Below are positions 1 through 11,054 of a stretch of 64,000 nt of DNA, piece after piece (the stretch's first letter is position 1; every line of letters starts with the position of its first letter). Source of the DNA: Bolinopsis microptera (Eukaryota; Ctenophora; Tentaculata; Lobata; Bolinopsidae); assembly GCF_026151205.1 (NCBI RefSeq), contig NC_087074.1, positions 496,001-560,000 of the forward strand, in the 5' to 3' direction. The position numbers and the translations under genes are program-made. The notes beneath the pieces were generated by a model that worked only from the letters and a program-made list of their open reading frames with translations, was not told the origin of the DNA and made no database searches.

Positions 1-95
1 CTGTAATGCTGGTACTGTAATGTTGGTACTGTAATGCTGGTACTGTAATGCTGGTACTGTAATGCTGGTACTGTAATGCTGGTACTGTAATGCTG
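1..95. repeat. 14-bp tandem repeat (window edge)
   Basis: About six copies of a 14-bp unit (GTAATGCTGGTACT), cut by the left window edge. No gene is visible. One copy differs (TGTTGG). Confidence 0.9.
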
Positions 96-440
96 TAGGT
101 ATAAACATACCAGTTAGTGATAATAATAGAGCTAATGTTTTCAGCTGATGTAATATTATTTACCCCCTACATTATACATTTGTACACAGCTGTACAGTTC
201 AATATTATGCTAATCTATATTCGCATTATGCACTGCATAATATCCTACTATTAGTGATATCATTTGCGAATGTAACCTAGTCTAGTACCTACAATAGTTT
301 AATATTACTAGTAGAGATGTACTACACCGGTATAGTAGAGTTAACAAGTTTAACACCGGTAGAGTTTAACACTTAACACCTCAAAATACACAAAGTCATT
401 CTAAATCTAGCAAAAAAGGTCCAACACACACCGTACTAAT

Positions 441-1608
441 AACCAGTTCAACATGTACTAATGAGACAGTACAATACTCCAGTGTAGTGTACAGCCACGC
501 CCCTCTACACCAGTTCAACATGTACTAATGAGACACTACAATACTCCAGTGTAGTGTACAGCCACGCCCCTCTACACCAGTTCAACATGTATTAATGAGA
601 CAGTACAATACTCCAGTGTAGTGTACAGCCACGCCCCTCTACACCAGTTCAACATGTACTAATGAGACAGTACAATACTCCAGTGTAGTGTACAGCCACG
701 CCCCTCTACACCAGTTCAACATGTACTAATGAGACAGTACAATACTCCAGTGTAGTGTACAGCCACGCCCCTCTACACCAGTTCAACATGTACTAATGAG
801 ACAGTACAATACTCCAGTGTAGTGTACAGACACGCCCCTCTACACCAGTTCAACATGTACTAATGAGACAGTACAATACTCCAGTGTAATGTACAGCCAC
901 GCCCCTCTACACCAGTTCAACATGTGCTAATGAGACAGTACAATACTCCAGTGTAGTGTACAGTCACGCCCCTCTACACCAGTTCAACATGTACTAATGA
1001 GACAGTACAATACTCCAGTGTAGTGTACAGCCACGCCCCTCTACACCAGTTCAACATGTACTAATGAGACAGTACAATACTCCAGTGTAGTGTACAGCCA
1101 CGCCCCTCTACACCAGTTCAACATGTACTAATGAGACAGTACAATACTCCAGTGTAGTGTACAGTCACGCCCCTCTACACCAGTTCAACATGTACTAATG
1201 AGACAGTACAATACTCCAGTGTAGTGTACAGCCACGCCCCTCTACACCAGTTCAACATGTACTAATGAGACAGTACAATACTCCAGTGTAGTGTACAGCC
1301 ACGCCCCTCTACACCAGTTCAACATGTACTAATGAGACAGTACAATACTCCAGTGTAGTGTACAGCCACGCCCCTCTACACCAGTTCACCATGTACTAAT
1401 GAGACAGTACAATACTCCAGTGTAGTGTACAGCCACGCCCCTCTACACCAGTTCACCATGTACTAATGAGACAGTACAATACTCCAGTGTAGTGTACAGC
1501 CACGCCCCTCTACACCAGTTCAACATGTACTAATGAGACAGTACAATACTCCAGTGTAGTGTACAGTCACGCCCCTCTACACCAGTTCAACATGTACTAA
1601 TGAGACAC
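441..1608. repeat. 67-bp minisatellite array
   Basis: About 17 head-to-tail copies of a 67-bp unit that begins ACCAGTTCAACATGTACTAA and ends ...CACGCCCCTCT. Copies differ by isolated substitutions (GCCACG/GTCACG/GACACG; AACATG/ACCATG), so the array is young or homogenised. It lies 680 bp beyond the 3' end of VPS18. No coding capacity is seen. Confidence 0.95.
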
Positions 1609-2287
1609 TAGTATTGGGACTTTATACAATATTATACATCACACTTTCTATATCTTATATTTACATTACACGTGCCCGGTTCCCAGATTTATCACAATTT
1701 TCTGAAAGTGGACCATCTCCGTGTTCTAAATAAATTTCTCCCATAAATTAACGGTTTCACACTATTGGAATATTGAAGATTTACAGTCGTTATGTTTGGC
1801 AAATTATATAAAAGATAGTTTTGATTAATCGAATAATACTTGCATAAACTGTCAAAAACAAAAATCGTAGAGTATTCAATCAACTAATCAATATAAACAA
1901 GAATAATTGAACAATCTATACGGGTTACACTAGTACTTTCAATATGTTCAGTTCTTACAGCTGAATAACAACACCTTTCTACTATGGTTCCTATAGTTAC
2001 TAGTAGTTACTACTAGTTACTACAGAGTACAGTTCAGCTATTAACTTGTAATTGTGGATAATTTAACTACAAAATCAAAATATTCAAACAAAGCATCAAC
2101 AGTTTCTAGTCTTTATCCAACATATGACTTTACAACTAAATAAACTTCAATCTTTAATATAATCCGACCAGTTCATCATCAAAATCAAATCCAAGTACAA
2201 AAATAAAAAGGTATGCATCAAAATATGTAAGTTGATCAACAACCGATAATTATCTAAAATTCAATAAACAAAAGGTTTGAGCCTGCA
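1609..2287. other. AT-rich 3' flank of VPS18, no gene seen
   Basis: AT-rich sequence between the 67-bp array and the VPS18 stop codon. It probably holds the VPS18 3' UTR and terminator on the minus strand. A short TAGTTACTAGTAGTTACTAC patch near 1995-2025 shares the TAGTTACTAG motif with arrays elsewhere in the window. Confidence 0.5.
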
Positions 2288-5191
2288 TTAAGACCACTCC
2301 GACCTTAGCTTTTCAAACAGGTACTCATCTCGAGGTAAGAAGGGTGTGTCTATACTCTGAATCATGTACTCTCCACACATCAGACACTCCTCCGCTATCA
2401 TCTCATCCAGCTCACACTTTGCACGCCGGTAGGATTCAGTTCTCGTCTGATCTTCGTCCTTCAGATTTAGCAAAACTTTGTAAATTTGAGACACTTCCTC
2501 AGCCTTTCTCTTGGAAAGATAACCAGTTATCTCCTTGACAAGACAGGCAGTATGAAACATGTGGCTGCAGGGGAAAACATAAAAGGAGCGTGTAAGCAAG
2601 GGAATATCACAGAGGTAGCAACTCTTGGAGGATTCCACCACACAGTTCTTACGTTTCAGATTATCTATGTCATTATGTATTCTCTCAGCACTATCAGTAG
2701 CGTCCTTCATGTCATCATTCAACTGGTTGATGTTCTGATTATAGATCTCCAAAGACTTACAGATGGAATCTTTGAAGTCGTCAATGTAAAAGAAGTCGTT
2801 GAAGAATGGGAGAATATCCTCTATCTTCAACACCTGTTCAGCTCTGTTGATCACTTCCATTACACGTTTAATATCCTTCTCCTCCTCCACAACATGTCTT
2901 GCAATCATCAACCAGAGCTTCTTTATCATCTCCTGTTGTTCAGGGCGACTGTAACTCTGGGCTTCCAACGCTGTTTTCTCCGCTTCGTGGACATTTCCCA
3001 GCTTAGTTAGGGCTAGTTTCACTGCTTCCTCATAAAGCCCCATCTTGGTGTAAATGTAACAACATGCTTTCCATTTCCTGTGCTCTGAGCACAGTCTCAG
3101 TGCATATTTTCTATCTACATTTGCATCAGTTTTATCTAAAAACTCAAGGAGCAAACCTTCATCGTCTTGCTGAACCACAAGGGATAAGAGAAAGTTGTGG
3201 ATAGCTTCATCTTTACATTTAGTGCTGAAAACAACGAACTGAAGATACTTCAGAGCCTGTTCCTTCTGATCCAGGGTTTTACAATGGATGAAGGAAGGTA
3301 ACAGTTGTTTGGGATCAAGATGTCTTCCAAACTGCTCCAACACTTCTACTGTGTTTCGTGGGATGTACTTCATAAGTGTAGGGGTATACTTGTAAAACAG
3401 TTCAGGACTCCTCCGTTTCCGCAGGGTATTTAGAGCTGAGGCATACTGTTGATCATGAATGTGATGCATTATTACTTTCTCAATATCTTCCATTAGATCA
3501 GCGAAGTATATCATATCAGAGGTGTCGCCATAGCTAGCCATCATCTCCTGGATCACTTTGATAATAGGCTTATTCTTCTTTATGTTCCTGCTAACAAACT
3601 CATTGCCAAGAAAGTTCCTTAAGTCAGCCCTAGTAGACTGGACAGTGTCACACTCTTCTTCACTAGATTGTTGTTGCTTCTCCAAACTACTAATTTCGCT
3701 TAGATAGAGTTCAACAATCCAAACGACAAGCATGCAGATCTGAGTTGGGCTGTTGGAGTTGTTGATTGAATCCAGTTTTGATCTCAAGAAGTTCATGAGA
3801 GCAGGTGTGGTGCTTTCATTGATAAATTTGAGTGCGATCTCCTCAAATGATCTATGTGAAAGTGCATACGTTTGAGCAGCATCATCGTAGTACTTCTGCT
3901 CAAAATAATAATCACCTTCCTCGCTAGCAATCTCAAAAAGTTTAGTCTGATCTCCATCAGCGTATTTCTCTGCTTCTTGGAATTTACGAAGCTGCATATA
4001 CATCCTCCAGACGTTACGATCCTCTTTGTGGATCTTAAATCTGATGATGCTTTGCTTTGCAGAGCAGAAGAATTTACTTTGGTCCATTGGATCGAGAGCA
4101 AGAGTATTGTAAGTTCCTCCTGGAGTTCTCAAGGGCTCATAATGAACATGTTTCCAATTTATGAGACTTTTCGCCTCAAAACCATTCTCATACATAAGCA
4201 ATAAATGAAACTCTGAGACACCAATAGCCACTGGAATACCTTTGTCAGTGAATGGGGTCAGTTTATTTTCTGACAAAACAGTCTCTTCGTCAAAAGAGGC
4301 TGAGTCGATATTAATCCTTGAATACTGAATCCCAACGCCTGTCATCCAGACAAGAGAGCGAGGTTGAGGATACTTTATGTACGCCACAGCCATAAGACCC
4401 AAAGATTCAATGTTTTCTTTGAACTCAGGCAAACTATTCTCGCCAAAGATAAAACCAAATTTGCATTGTTCATTGGATTTCAGTCTGCCAAAAAACTGAT
4501 ATATTCTTGTAGGAGTAGTGGCAATAACGACGGTCCTCTGTTTCGGATCACCATTTTCATGAAAATAAACGAGACCTGTAATAGCTTCTGGTTTGTCTAA
4601 ATTGTAAAGTATTTTGGAGTATGCAACAAGTTGTTTATCAGAGGAAGGATTAAGCTTAGTTTCATAAATTGTTCCAAGCGAATTGCCTATGAGAATTTCC
4701 TTGGTGTCAATATCAGTTTGCTTGGTTTGACTCCAGGCAACAGAGTCAATCTTTACAGATAACTTCATTTGTTTCGAGCATGGCCATAAGGTTTGCTTAC
4801 CATAGAAGCCGTAAAAAAGTTCCCCAGAAGTCATAGAAACGAGCAAATGTTTACCAGTTGGATCCAGAAAAATGTTATGAAATTTATCACCAACAGGTCT
4901 AGGAATATCTAAGACATCATCCAGCTCGGTAGCTTGTGTGTAGAATCTCTTCATTTTGTTGCTCAATAGCCCCACAACTAGTATCCTATTAGCAGTGGCT
5001 AACTTTATTATGGCTGCTGTTTCTTTAACATAAGTGTCCTCCTTCTCAAAGATTGGCCGCTTGTCAATAGAATCTACTGGCTCCTTCAAATTGATGACAG
5101 ATGTGTTGAAAGAACTTTCCCTGTTGCTGCCTCGGCTGCCAGACTCATAACTCCGCTCATCTTCTTGGTACTCATTCCACAGCCCGGCCAT
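2288..5191 (-). CDS. VPS18: VPS18, HOPS/CORVET core subunit
   Basis: A 967-residue uninterrupted reading frame, close to the roughly 970 residues usual for animal Vps18. The family is a core subunit of the CORVET and HOPS complexes, which tether endosomes and lysosomes before SNARE fusion. The N-terminal half reads as the Pep3/Vps18/deep-orange beta-propeller. The middle (about 400-800) is the alpha-solenoid/clathrin-repeat region, with family-typical stretches such as SYGDTSDMIYFADLM and LRLCSEHRKWKACCYIY. A C-terminal RING-H2-type finger starts near residue 857 (CYLCDIPLL...CSHMFHTAC) and closes with CLMCGEYMI near 939, followed by the family-like SIDTPF. The start MAGLWNEYQEDE matches the MxxxLxEYE-type start of homologues. 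The gene is intronless here and lies 583 bp downstream of RICTOR on the same strand. Confidence 0.97.
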   Translation of the reverse strand: MAGLWNEYQEDERSYESGSRGSNRESSFNTSVINLKEPVDSIDKRPIFEKEDTYVKETAAIIKLATANRILVVGLLSNKMKRFYTQATELDDVLDIPRPVGDKFHNIFLDPTGKHLLVSMTSGELFYGFYGKQTLWPCSKQMKLSVKIDSVAWSQTKQTDIDTKEILIGNSLGTIYETKLNPSSDKQLVAYSKILYNLDKPEAITGLVYFHENGDPKQRTVVIATTPTRIYQFFGRLKSNEQCKFGFIFGENSLPEFKENIESLGLMAVAYIKYPQPRSLVWMTGVGIQYSRINIDSASFDEETVLSENKLTPFTDKGIPVAIGVSEFHLLLMYENGFEAKSLINWKHVHYEPLRTPGGTYNTLALDPMDQSKFFCSAKQSIIRFKIHKEDRNVWRMYMQLRKFQEAEKYADGDQTKLFEIASEEGDYYFEQKYYDDAAQTYALSHRSFEEIALKFINESTTPALMNFLRSKLDSINNSNSPTQICMLVVWIVELYLSEISSLEKQQQSSEEECDTVQSTRADLRNFLGNEFVSRNIKKNKPIIKVIQEMMASYGDTSDMIYFADLMEDIEKVIMHHIHDQQYASALNTLRKRRSPELFYKYTPTLMKYIPRNTVEVLEQFGRHLDPKQLLPSFIHCKTLDQKEQALKYLQFVVFSTKCKDEAIHNFLLSLVVQQDDEGLLLEFLDKTDANVDRKYALRLCSEHRKWKACCYIYTKMGLYEEAVKLALTKLGNVHEAEKTALEAQSYSRPEQQEMIKKLWLMIARHVVEEEKDIKRVMEVINRAEQVLKIEDILPFFNDFFYIDDFKDSICKSLEIYNQNINQLNDDMKDATDSAERIHNDIDNLKRKNCVVESSKSCYLCDIPLLTRSFYVFPCSHMFHTACLVKEITGYLSKRKAEEVSQIYKVLLNLKDEDQTRTESYRRAKCELDEMIAEECLMCGEYMIQSIDTPFLPRDEYLFEKLRSEWS

Positions 5192-5774
5192 GAACCTGAA
5201 TATTAATTATTAAACTGAAGTACTATACGGGTGTGTTACACTTAACACATTTTACAGCTTCAGGTATTTAATACATATTATGACGAAGGAAATTAAAGTT
5301 ACGGAATTATTTCCAGTAGGATTCAAATCTTGAATTGCTAAAAAAGGAAACGTCAAACTGTAGGAATCGGTACACAAATTTAACAAAGCATAATAAAACA
5401 AAATATATCATTCACACAAAGAAGTAAATCAAATCAAATAAAATCAATAATAAAACTGAAGTACTATACGGGGCGGGGCGGCTGGGCATAACTTACTGTT
5501 TCATTAATTAGAATTAGTCATTTTTGAAACCATTAAGATCCTTAAAATATGGTCTACAGTTGCCGCAGTCACTGCAGTTGACGTACGCTTCCTTCTACCA
5601 TAAATGTATCGAAAGATCCACTATAAAGTTAATAAACCTGCTTCAAATAACCACACACCTAAAATAAGAGTTTGATGTAAAAACTTATAAAACAGTTGAA
5701 ATATTATCCCATTAAGTCAAACATCAATCAAAAATAAAATCAAAAAAGCATTTAAAGTGTTAATTGAGAGGATG
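5192..5774. other. RICTOR-VPS18 intergenic spacer
   Basis: 583 bp between the RICTOR stop and the VPS18 start, both on the minus strand. It must hold the RICTOR 3' end and the VPS18 promoter, or an intercistronic region if the two are co-transcribed. A short repeat, AACTGAAGTACTATACGGG, occurs at about 5213 and again at about 5455. No further ORF, and no convincing TATA box. Confidence 0.5.
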
Positions 5775-8700
5775 CTAGGACAATGCTGCACTTGTTGTGC
5801 TGCCGATGGAAGTTAAGGAGGGTGACTTGATCATGAAGCCTGCTGATGATGATTTAACAGCAGTATCGAATAGTTTATGTATGAACCTCCGAGCACCCTG
5901 CCTATACTTGTATCTAGACATCAGCTCGTGGACAGTTATATAGTTTCTAAAATCTGAAAATAGCTGTTTCTTAGTTTTAGCCAGGTCTTCAAGTTCAGCA
6001 CTGTAGGCACTTGCCCGCAGAGTTGATGAGAGACATGTAATGAGGTTCAGCAGCTGAGTCACGTCTTTGTCCTCAGGCTTCTCTACGCTGAGTTCAGGGA
6101 AAGCAGGTCGTCTGAAGTCGACCTCTATAGTGAAGAATTTCTGGATATCATTAGAGATACAGAGACCAATCTTTTCGCCAGGTTGGGTTTCTTTACTGTC
6201 AAATGCGTGAGGGTTACCAGCAGATTGGATAAGAAAGTTGAGCTGTGTTTCCCCTAAACTTCGGTTCTTTGAGTGTGTCTTGTGTCTAGGTGGCTGCAAT
6301 GTGGAACTCCTCTGACGATTTCCAACAATCTCTGGCAGACCAGGACCTGCAGGTGAGAATGCGCTGTTCATTTTCTTGTTATTTGGCTGACAAATGCTGA
6401 AGTGATGAACAAAATCCCTTCTACTGGCAGTGAATTTAAACTGTTCGATAGCTGCACACCCGCTCTCAGTTTTACATATCAAGTTTAATACATAGACACA
6501 TGTCCCCCTAACACTAAGATTGTCGTGCGAATCAGACAAGTTGAAGATTTTACCGACAAATTCAAATTGTGAAATTTTAGCAAAACCATAACATGATGCA
6601 CCAATATGACCAATCGCCCAGGCAGCTGCTTTAATATCTAAAATATCCGAGCTCTTCAACATTTTATCAAGCTCAGTAAAGACACCTTCATCTTGGAGCC
6701 TCTTTATTCCAGTATCAAACTGAGACAGCTCTCCGTATAAATGAACTGGAGTGTAACAGTACTCCGGAAACTTTAATTCGTTAGACCGGAAAGTAGGGTC
6801 ACCACGTTTGAATCCTGTAAGAGCTTCAAGCAATGTCGTCTCCACTTTCCTCACATACTCTAAACATTTATAACGTTTCCACTTTTCCATTTCAGTGTCA
6901 ACAAAACCCAGCTCAGACAACTGTTGAAAGCCCCTAGGAATGGAAAGGAACCTCAGGACTAGCTCATATCCTTTGTCGCCGAGATGTATCAATGCAGGAA
7001 ACATGTTGAACAAATGCTCCAAACACTCTTGATCCTGACAAGCTTCTGTTAGAACAGTTAGTGCTTCTTCAACAATCTCCTCGGCATCTGAGGTGTTGTA
7101 AGCATACAGCTGACTTACAAGCATAGGTAGGATGAACTTTTCAAAGTTCTGATAACCGGTTCTGATAAGAGTCCTGAGGAATTTGATAGCAAATACGCGG
7201 ATAGTCACAGATCCACGGTGGAGAATTGTGCTAAAGATAGCATCAGTAATGTTCTCTTTACCGTACAGCAAACTGACCAGAACACACTTCATTATTGTGT
7301 CCTTGTCAGGTGACTTTTCAAACAACTCAATGTACGTTTCGAAGATATTCGAGTTCTTTAGATATTTATTTCCTTCCACATCAGAGTATAGTGTACCTAT
7401 CATAAAGAAATAATCACTTACTAAAGATGAACGAAGGCTAGATGCAGAAAATATGCCAGATCCTACTTTGGATTTTTTCAGTTCAACAGTCATATTACTC
7501 AAAAATTCTGGAATTAAATTCTTCAATTCCTCGATCCCTGAACAACCAATCTCTAAAAGCAAGTTCATCAGAGTAACTCCAACTCCTGTATAGATGGAAC
7601 TATTACCAAGACCAGTAGTGTCATCGTAGTAATGCACCATTGTCAGGATATACCGGCTGGAAAAAGGCTCCATTACTTTCTTTAGAAATCTTTGACAAGT
7701 TTCATCGATCTGTTGAGTTCGGAAGAATCCTAACTCCAACACAGAAGCAATTATTTTCCAGTCCCATTGAAAAGGATCTTCCTCTGCAAAGACTTTAGTG
7801 TTTTCAATAAACCGGATGTGTTGTCTCTCCTCGTGCTCATCTCGTTCTTGATGTCTGAACTGATAGCTAGGGTAGTAACCTTTCTTGAACTTCAAAACCC
7901 TCTCTCTTATCAATGTAAGTTGATAGCTCAATAATGTGAATGGACCCTGAGCTTGGCGTTGTCTATGATTTAGAAGCTTTGTTATGCATTGAGAACTCTC
8001 AACTCCAAACCCTTTGTGAACAGCAACTGCTTCAACTAGCAGTGGTTGGATGTGGGCTATGTGTTGCTCTGAAATAAGATCAAACTTGTTGATCAGGTGA
8101 AGCAGCTCCCCGACCAAAATCGCAGCAAGAATTGCCTCTTCTTTTTCTCCATTGATAGCAACATGGGTAACAGAGTCAAGTTTGGGATCTACAGAAAGAA
8201 ACAGAGCTAAGAGTGTGGCATGATATATCTCGACTAGATTTGGTCGTTCAATGTGGTGAGGAGGTAAGATCTCCTCAGCTTCTCCAACAACCCAGTCTTC
8301 TGTGATTACCCAATCTGGGTTTTGTTGCCAATCGATGATGGAACTGAGTGCTTTCTCAAATGATTCCAAGTTAGAGGGTAGTTTGAGGTTGAGCATGTCG
8401 TAGATACAGTTGACTACAGTCCTCTGGATTTTAGGAAATGGTCGGGTAAGTGCGCTCATCATCTCCTTAAAGACCACCTGTATTGTGTACAAACCGGGCC
8501 AAGTACGACAAAGCGAAAGAATTGCATTTTTACAACCATTTAGCCATATTTCACGTTCTTCAACGTAATCACATTCCTTCTTATTCTCCATCTTCTTCTC
8601 GAACAAGATGAAATAGGGGTCAGACAGAGATGCAACAAGGAAACCAACATCATTTCGCAAATGAACGAAGTTTCTAGTGGTGACATTGTTAAACAGATAC

Positions 8701-9293
8701 ATGAAGACTTGACAGAGGACTTCAGTTTCCTGATACTCCCCTCCCATAGCAATGGCTTCCAAGAGACATTTAATACCTCCACTTTCTATGAAGGAGCTTG
8801 GTTGAGATAATGCATAACATGATAAAATAGCAGTAGCACACTTTTTGTAGTTTTCATTGGTAGTCGTCCTAACCAGTGACAATAAACAAAATAAGATAGC
8901 TTTAGGAAGTTTCCCATACTTAGCAAGGTTGTAGATAAACTTCAGAGCTTCGACCCCCTCCAAAGCCTCATTTCCATCTTTTCCACCTCCAGTATCAATC
9001 GCCCGAACGAGAAATAGGTCAATATTCAATTTTTGAACATGTTCGTGAGTGATATTGGGCAGGCTAAGCGTAAAACATCGAAAAGTGTTGGCTCTGATTT
9101 TGGGTACTTGAGAAGTGAGCTGGGTGGCCAACTTTTCAAAGACCACATGAGGATCAACCTGTTCAAACACCTTGTCGCCATAAGTCTTGATGATTCTTAC
9201 GAAGTCGGTTTGTAGACATGACACAGAGGAGTCCGGAGCGTTCGAGTCTGCGATCTGATCTAGAATCTTATGAAGATCAGACAGCTCAACCAT
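5775..9293 (-). CDS. RICTOR: RICTOR, TORC2 scaffold subunit
   Basis: A 1172-residue intronless frame recognised as Rictor/Pianissimo/Avo3, the defining scaffold of TOR complex 2, which activates AGC kinases such as Akt. Visible blocks: an N-terminal armadillo region (about 95-190, LEGVEALKFIYNLAKYGKLP); the middle domain (about 490-760); the conserved HLYGELSQFDTGIKRL segment near 853; the RICTOR-V block near 893 (KAAAWAIGHIGAS); SVRGTCVYVLNLI near 930; and a C-terminal RRFIHKLF near 1138 that matches the end of metazoan Rictor. It is much shorter than vertebrate Rictor (about 1700). The missing length falls in the Ser-rich region between the V block and the C-terminus, represented here by only about 100 residues. 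Identification rests on remembered family similarity. Confidence 0.92.
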   Translation of the reverse strand: MVELSDLHKILDQIADSNAPDSSVSCLQTDFVRIIKTYGDKVFEQVDPHVVFEKLATQLTSQVPKIRANTFRCFTLSLPNITHEHVQKLNIDLFLVRAIDTGGGKDGNEALEGVEALKFIYNLAKYGKLPKAILFCLLSLVRTTTNENYKKCATAILSCYALSQPSSFIESGGIKCLLEAIAMGGEYQETEVLCQVFMYLFNNVTTRNFVHLRNDVGFLVASLSDPYFILFEKKMENKKECDYVEEREIWLNGCKNAILSLCRTWPGLYTIQVVFKEMMSALTRPFPKIQRTVVNCIYDMLNLKLPSNLESFEKALSSIIDWQQNPDWVITEDWVVGEAEEILPPHHIERPNLVEIYHATLLALFLSVDPKLDSVTHVAINGEKEEAILAAILVGELLHLINKFDLISEQHIAHIQPLLVEAVAVHKGFGVESSQCITKLLNHRQRQAQGPFTLLSYQLTLIRERVLKFKKGYYPSYQFRHQERDEHEERQHIRFIENTKVFAEEDPFQWDWKIIASVLELGFFRTQQIDETCQRFLKKVMEPFSSRYILTMVHYYDDTTGLGNSSIYTGVGVTLMNLLLEIGCSGIEELKNLIPEFLSNMTVELKKSKVGSGIFSASSLRSSLVSDYFFMIGTLYSDVEGNKYLKNSNIFETYIELFEKSPDKDTIMKCVLVSLLYGKENITDAIFSTILHRGSVTIRVFAIKFLRTLIRTGYQNFEKFILPMLVSQLYAYNTSDAEEIVEEALTVLTEACQDQECLEHLFNMFPALIHLGDKGYELVLRFLSIPRGFQQLSELGFVDTEMEKWKRYKCLEYVRKVETTLLEALTGFKRGDPTFRSNELKFPEYCYTPVHLYGELSQFDTGIKRLQDEGVFTELDKMLKSSDILDIKAAAWAIGHIGASCYGFAKISQFEFVGKIFNLSDSHDNLSVRGTCVYVLNLICKTESGCAAIEQFKFTASRRDFVHHFSICQPNNKKMNSAFSPAGPGLPEIVGNRQRSSTLQPPRHKTHSKNRSLGETQLNFLIQSAGNPHAFDSKETQPGEKIGLCISNDIQKFFTIEVDFRRPAFPELSVEKPEDKDVTQLLNLITCLSSTLRASAYSAELEDLAKTKKQLFSDFRNYITVHELMSRYKYRQGARRFIHKLFDTAVKSSSAGFMIKSPSLTSIGSTTSAALS

Positions 9294-10255
9294 AGTACCG
9301 CTGACGAAGTGATATGTTAGTACTGTTTATTACAGAGATAAAAAGTATGAGTGATCCAAAAGTCTGAGTACAAAAGTAACTCTACAGATAGCAGGTTCCA
9401 TAGCAACCGACACTTTCGTTATTCATTGAAATATATCCACTTTTGTTTCCATATTTAGCCAGAAAATAATCGAGCATTATGACAGAACCATAAAACTTCT
9501 ACTTCAAAAAATGTTGTCACAGAAATGAATTATCTTGCGCCATTTAGGAATTATTTACAAAGTAAGTTTAGGTCAGACTTTTGGATAACCCTGTGTACTG
9601 TATAGTATGCTATGCCACTAAAACTTTTTTGAAATACAATTCACATACAGTAAAACCCCAATTTACTGTGCCCCGATTTACCGCAAAACCTGATTTATCG
9701 CAGCCATCTCCTTTCCCCAAATAAAGCTTACCATGCATAATGTAAACAATCAAAACCCTGATTTACCGCAAACCCTGATTCACTGCGGATGTTTCTTTTC
9801 CCCCAAACTCGGGGTCTTACTGTACTACACTTCCCTCAGTGACCATTATTATACAGAGCTATCATGGAGGAATGACACTAGAACAAGCATTTAAAAACCC
9901 CGGCCCTACTTACGTTGTATATGAAAGACCCCAAAGTAATTTAATCTATTCAAAAAGGGAATCTGTAAAGGTATTTTTGAAAATTATAGTAGTCGAGGCA
10001 GTGACACAAAATAAGTAACAAAATAAAAATATATCATTAAACAATAAATTTACTTGTTTGCAATTTAAAAATGTAATATAAATCTATAAGTCAAACGATA
10101 AGTTCTCGGTATTATTTTATTTGGTATTATTAAGTTCAATCCATAGCAATGCTCCTCCACTGATGAGCGTGTCCACAAACTAGCATGGCAATGCTCCTTC
10201 TGTGCAGTGTACATGCATAGACATGCTTCTTGAATGTTTTTCAGAAGGGTGGTTT
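9294..10255. other. 5' flank of RICTOR, no gene seen
   Basis: AT-rich flank upstream of RICTOR on the minus strand, presumably with its promoter. It contains a 175-bp pogo-like MITE (listed separately). No open frame of note elsewhere. Confidence 0.4.
9648..9822. mobile_element. pogo/Tigger-like MITE
   Basis: A 175-bp element with terminal inverted repeats: left end CAGTAAAACCCC, right end GGGGTCTTACTG, flanked on both sides by TA. The interior repeats the phrase GATTTACCGCAAA. CAGT-type TIRs with a TA target duplication are characteristic of non-autonomous pogo/Tigger elements. No coding capacity. Confidence 0.7.
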
Positions 10256-11054
10256 AAATGTTCCTGCATCCATAATGTCACAGACTAGGTTGGGCTGAGG
10301 TGGCCTGAATCCCCATCTTAAAACCGTGCCCAGTTCAGGACAGGGTGATAATATGATCTCGATGTAATTCCCACGAGATCAGTAAATTGGTATTTTGCTC
10401 CTTTAAGGCTGACAGCCCAGTCACTATGTAGACACAGCAACTATTGGTGGCTCCCTATTACAGATCGCTGATTTATCATCAAACACTCAAAGCTGTATAT
10501 AAGTGTTCTCAATGGTTCAATACACAGCTCAGTATCAAATGACATATCAGGGTTTTCAGGGGTCAGAATAACTCGCAAATAAGTTAAAACTGATGGCTCT
10601 GTTATTGGTGGTTATGTTCCTGCATCTATAATGTCACAGACTAGGTTGGGCTGAGGAGGCCTGAATCCCCATCTTAAAACCGTGCCCAGTTCAGGACAGG
10701 GTGATAATATGATTTCGATGTAATTCCCACGAGATCAGTAAATTGGTATATTTTCTCCTTTAAGGCTGACAGCCCAGTCACTATGTAGACACAGCAACTA
10801 TCAGTGGCTCCCTATTACAGATTGCTGATTTATCATCATACACTCAAAGCTGTATATTATATGTTCTCAACGGTCCAATACACAGCTCAGTATCAAATGA
10901 CATATCAGGGTTTTCAGAAGGGTCAGAATAACTCGCAAATAAGTTAAAACTGATGGCTCTGTTATTGGTGGTTATGTTCCTGCATCTATAATGTCACAGA
11001 CTAGGTTGGGCTGAGGAGGCCTGAATCCCCATCTTAAAACCGTGCCCAGTTCAG
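10256..11054. repeat. ~360-bp tandem repeat, 2.2 copies
   Basis: The phrase TTCCTGCATCTATAATGTCA recurs at about 10259, 10617 and 10977, giving two full units of about 359 bp and a partial third. Copies are nearly identical, differing by a few substitutions and small indels. No coding frame. It could be satellite-like or tandem copies of a non-autonomous element. Confidence 0.85.

Noticed and set aside
2344..3010. Plus-strand frames of 64 and 174 residues opposite VPS18
   Set aside because: Antisense shadows of a confidently identified coding region.
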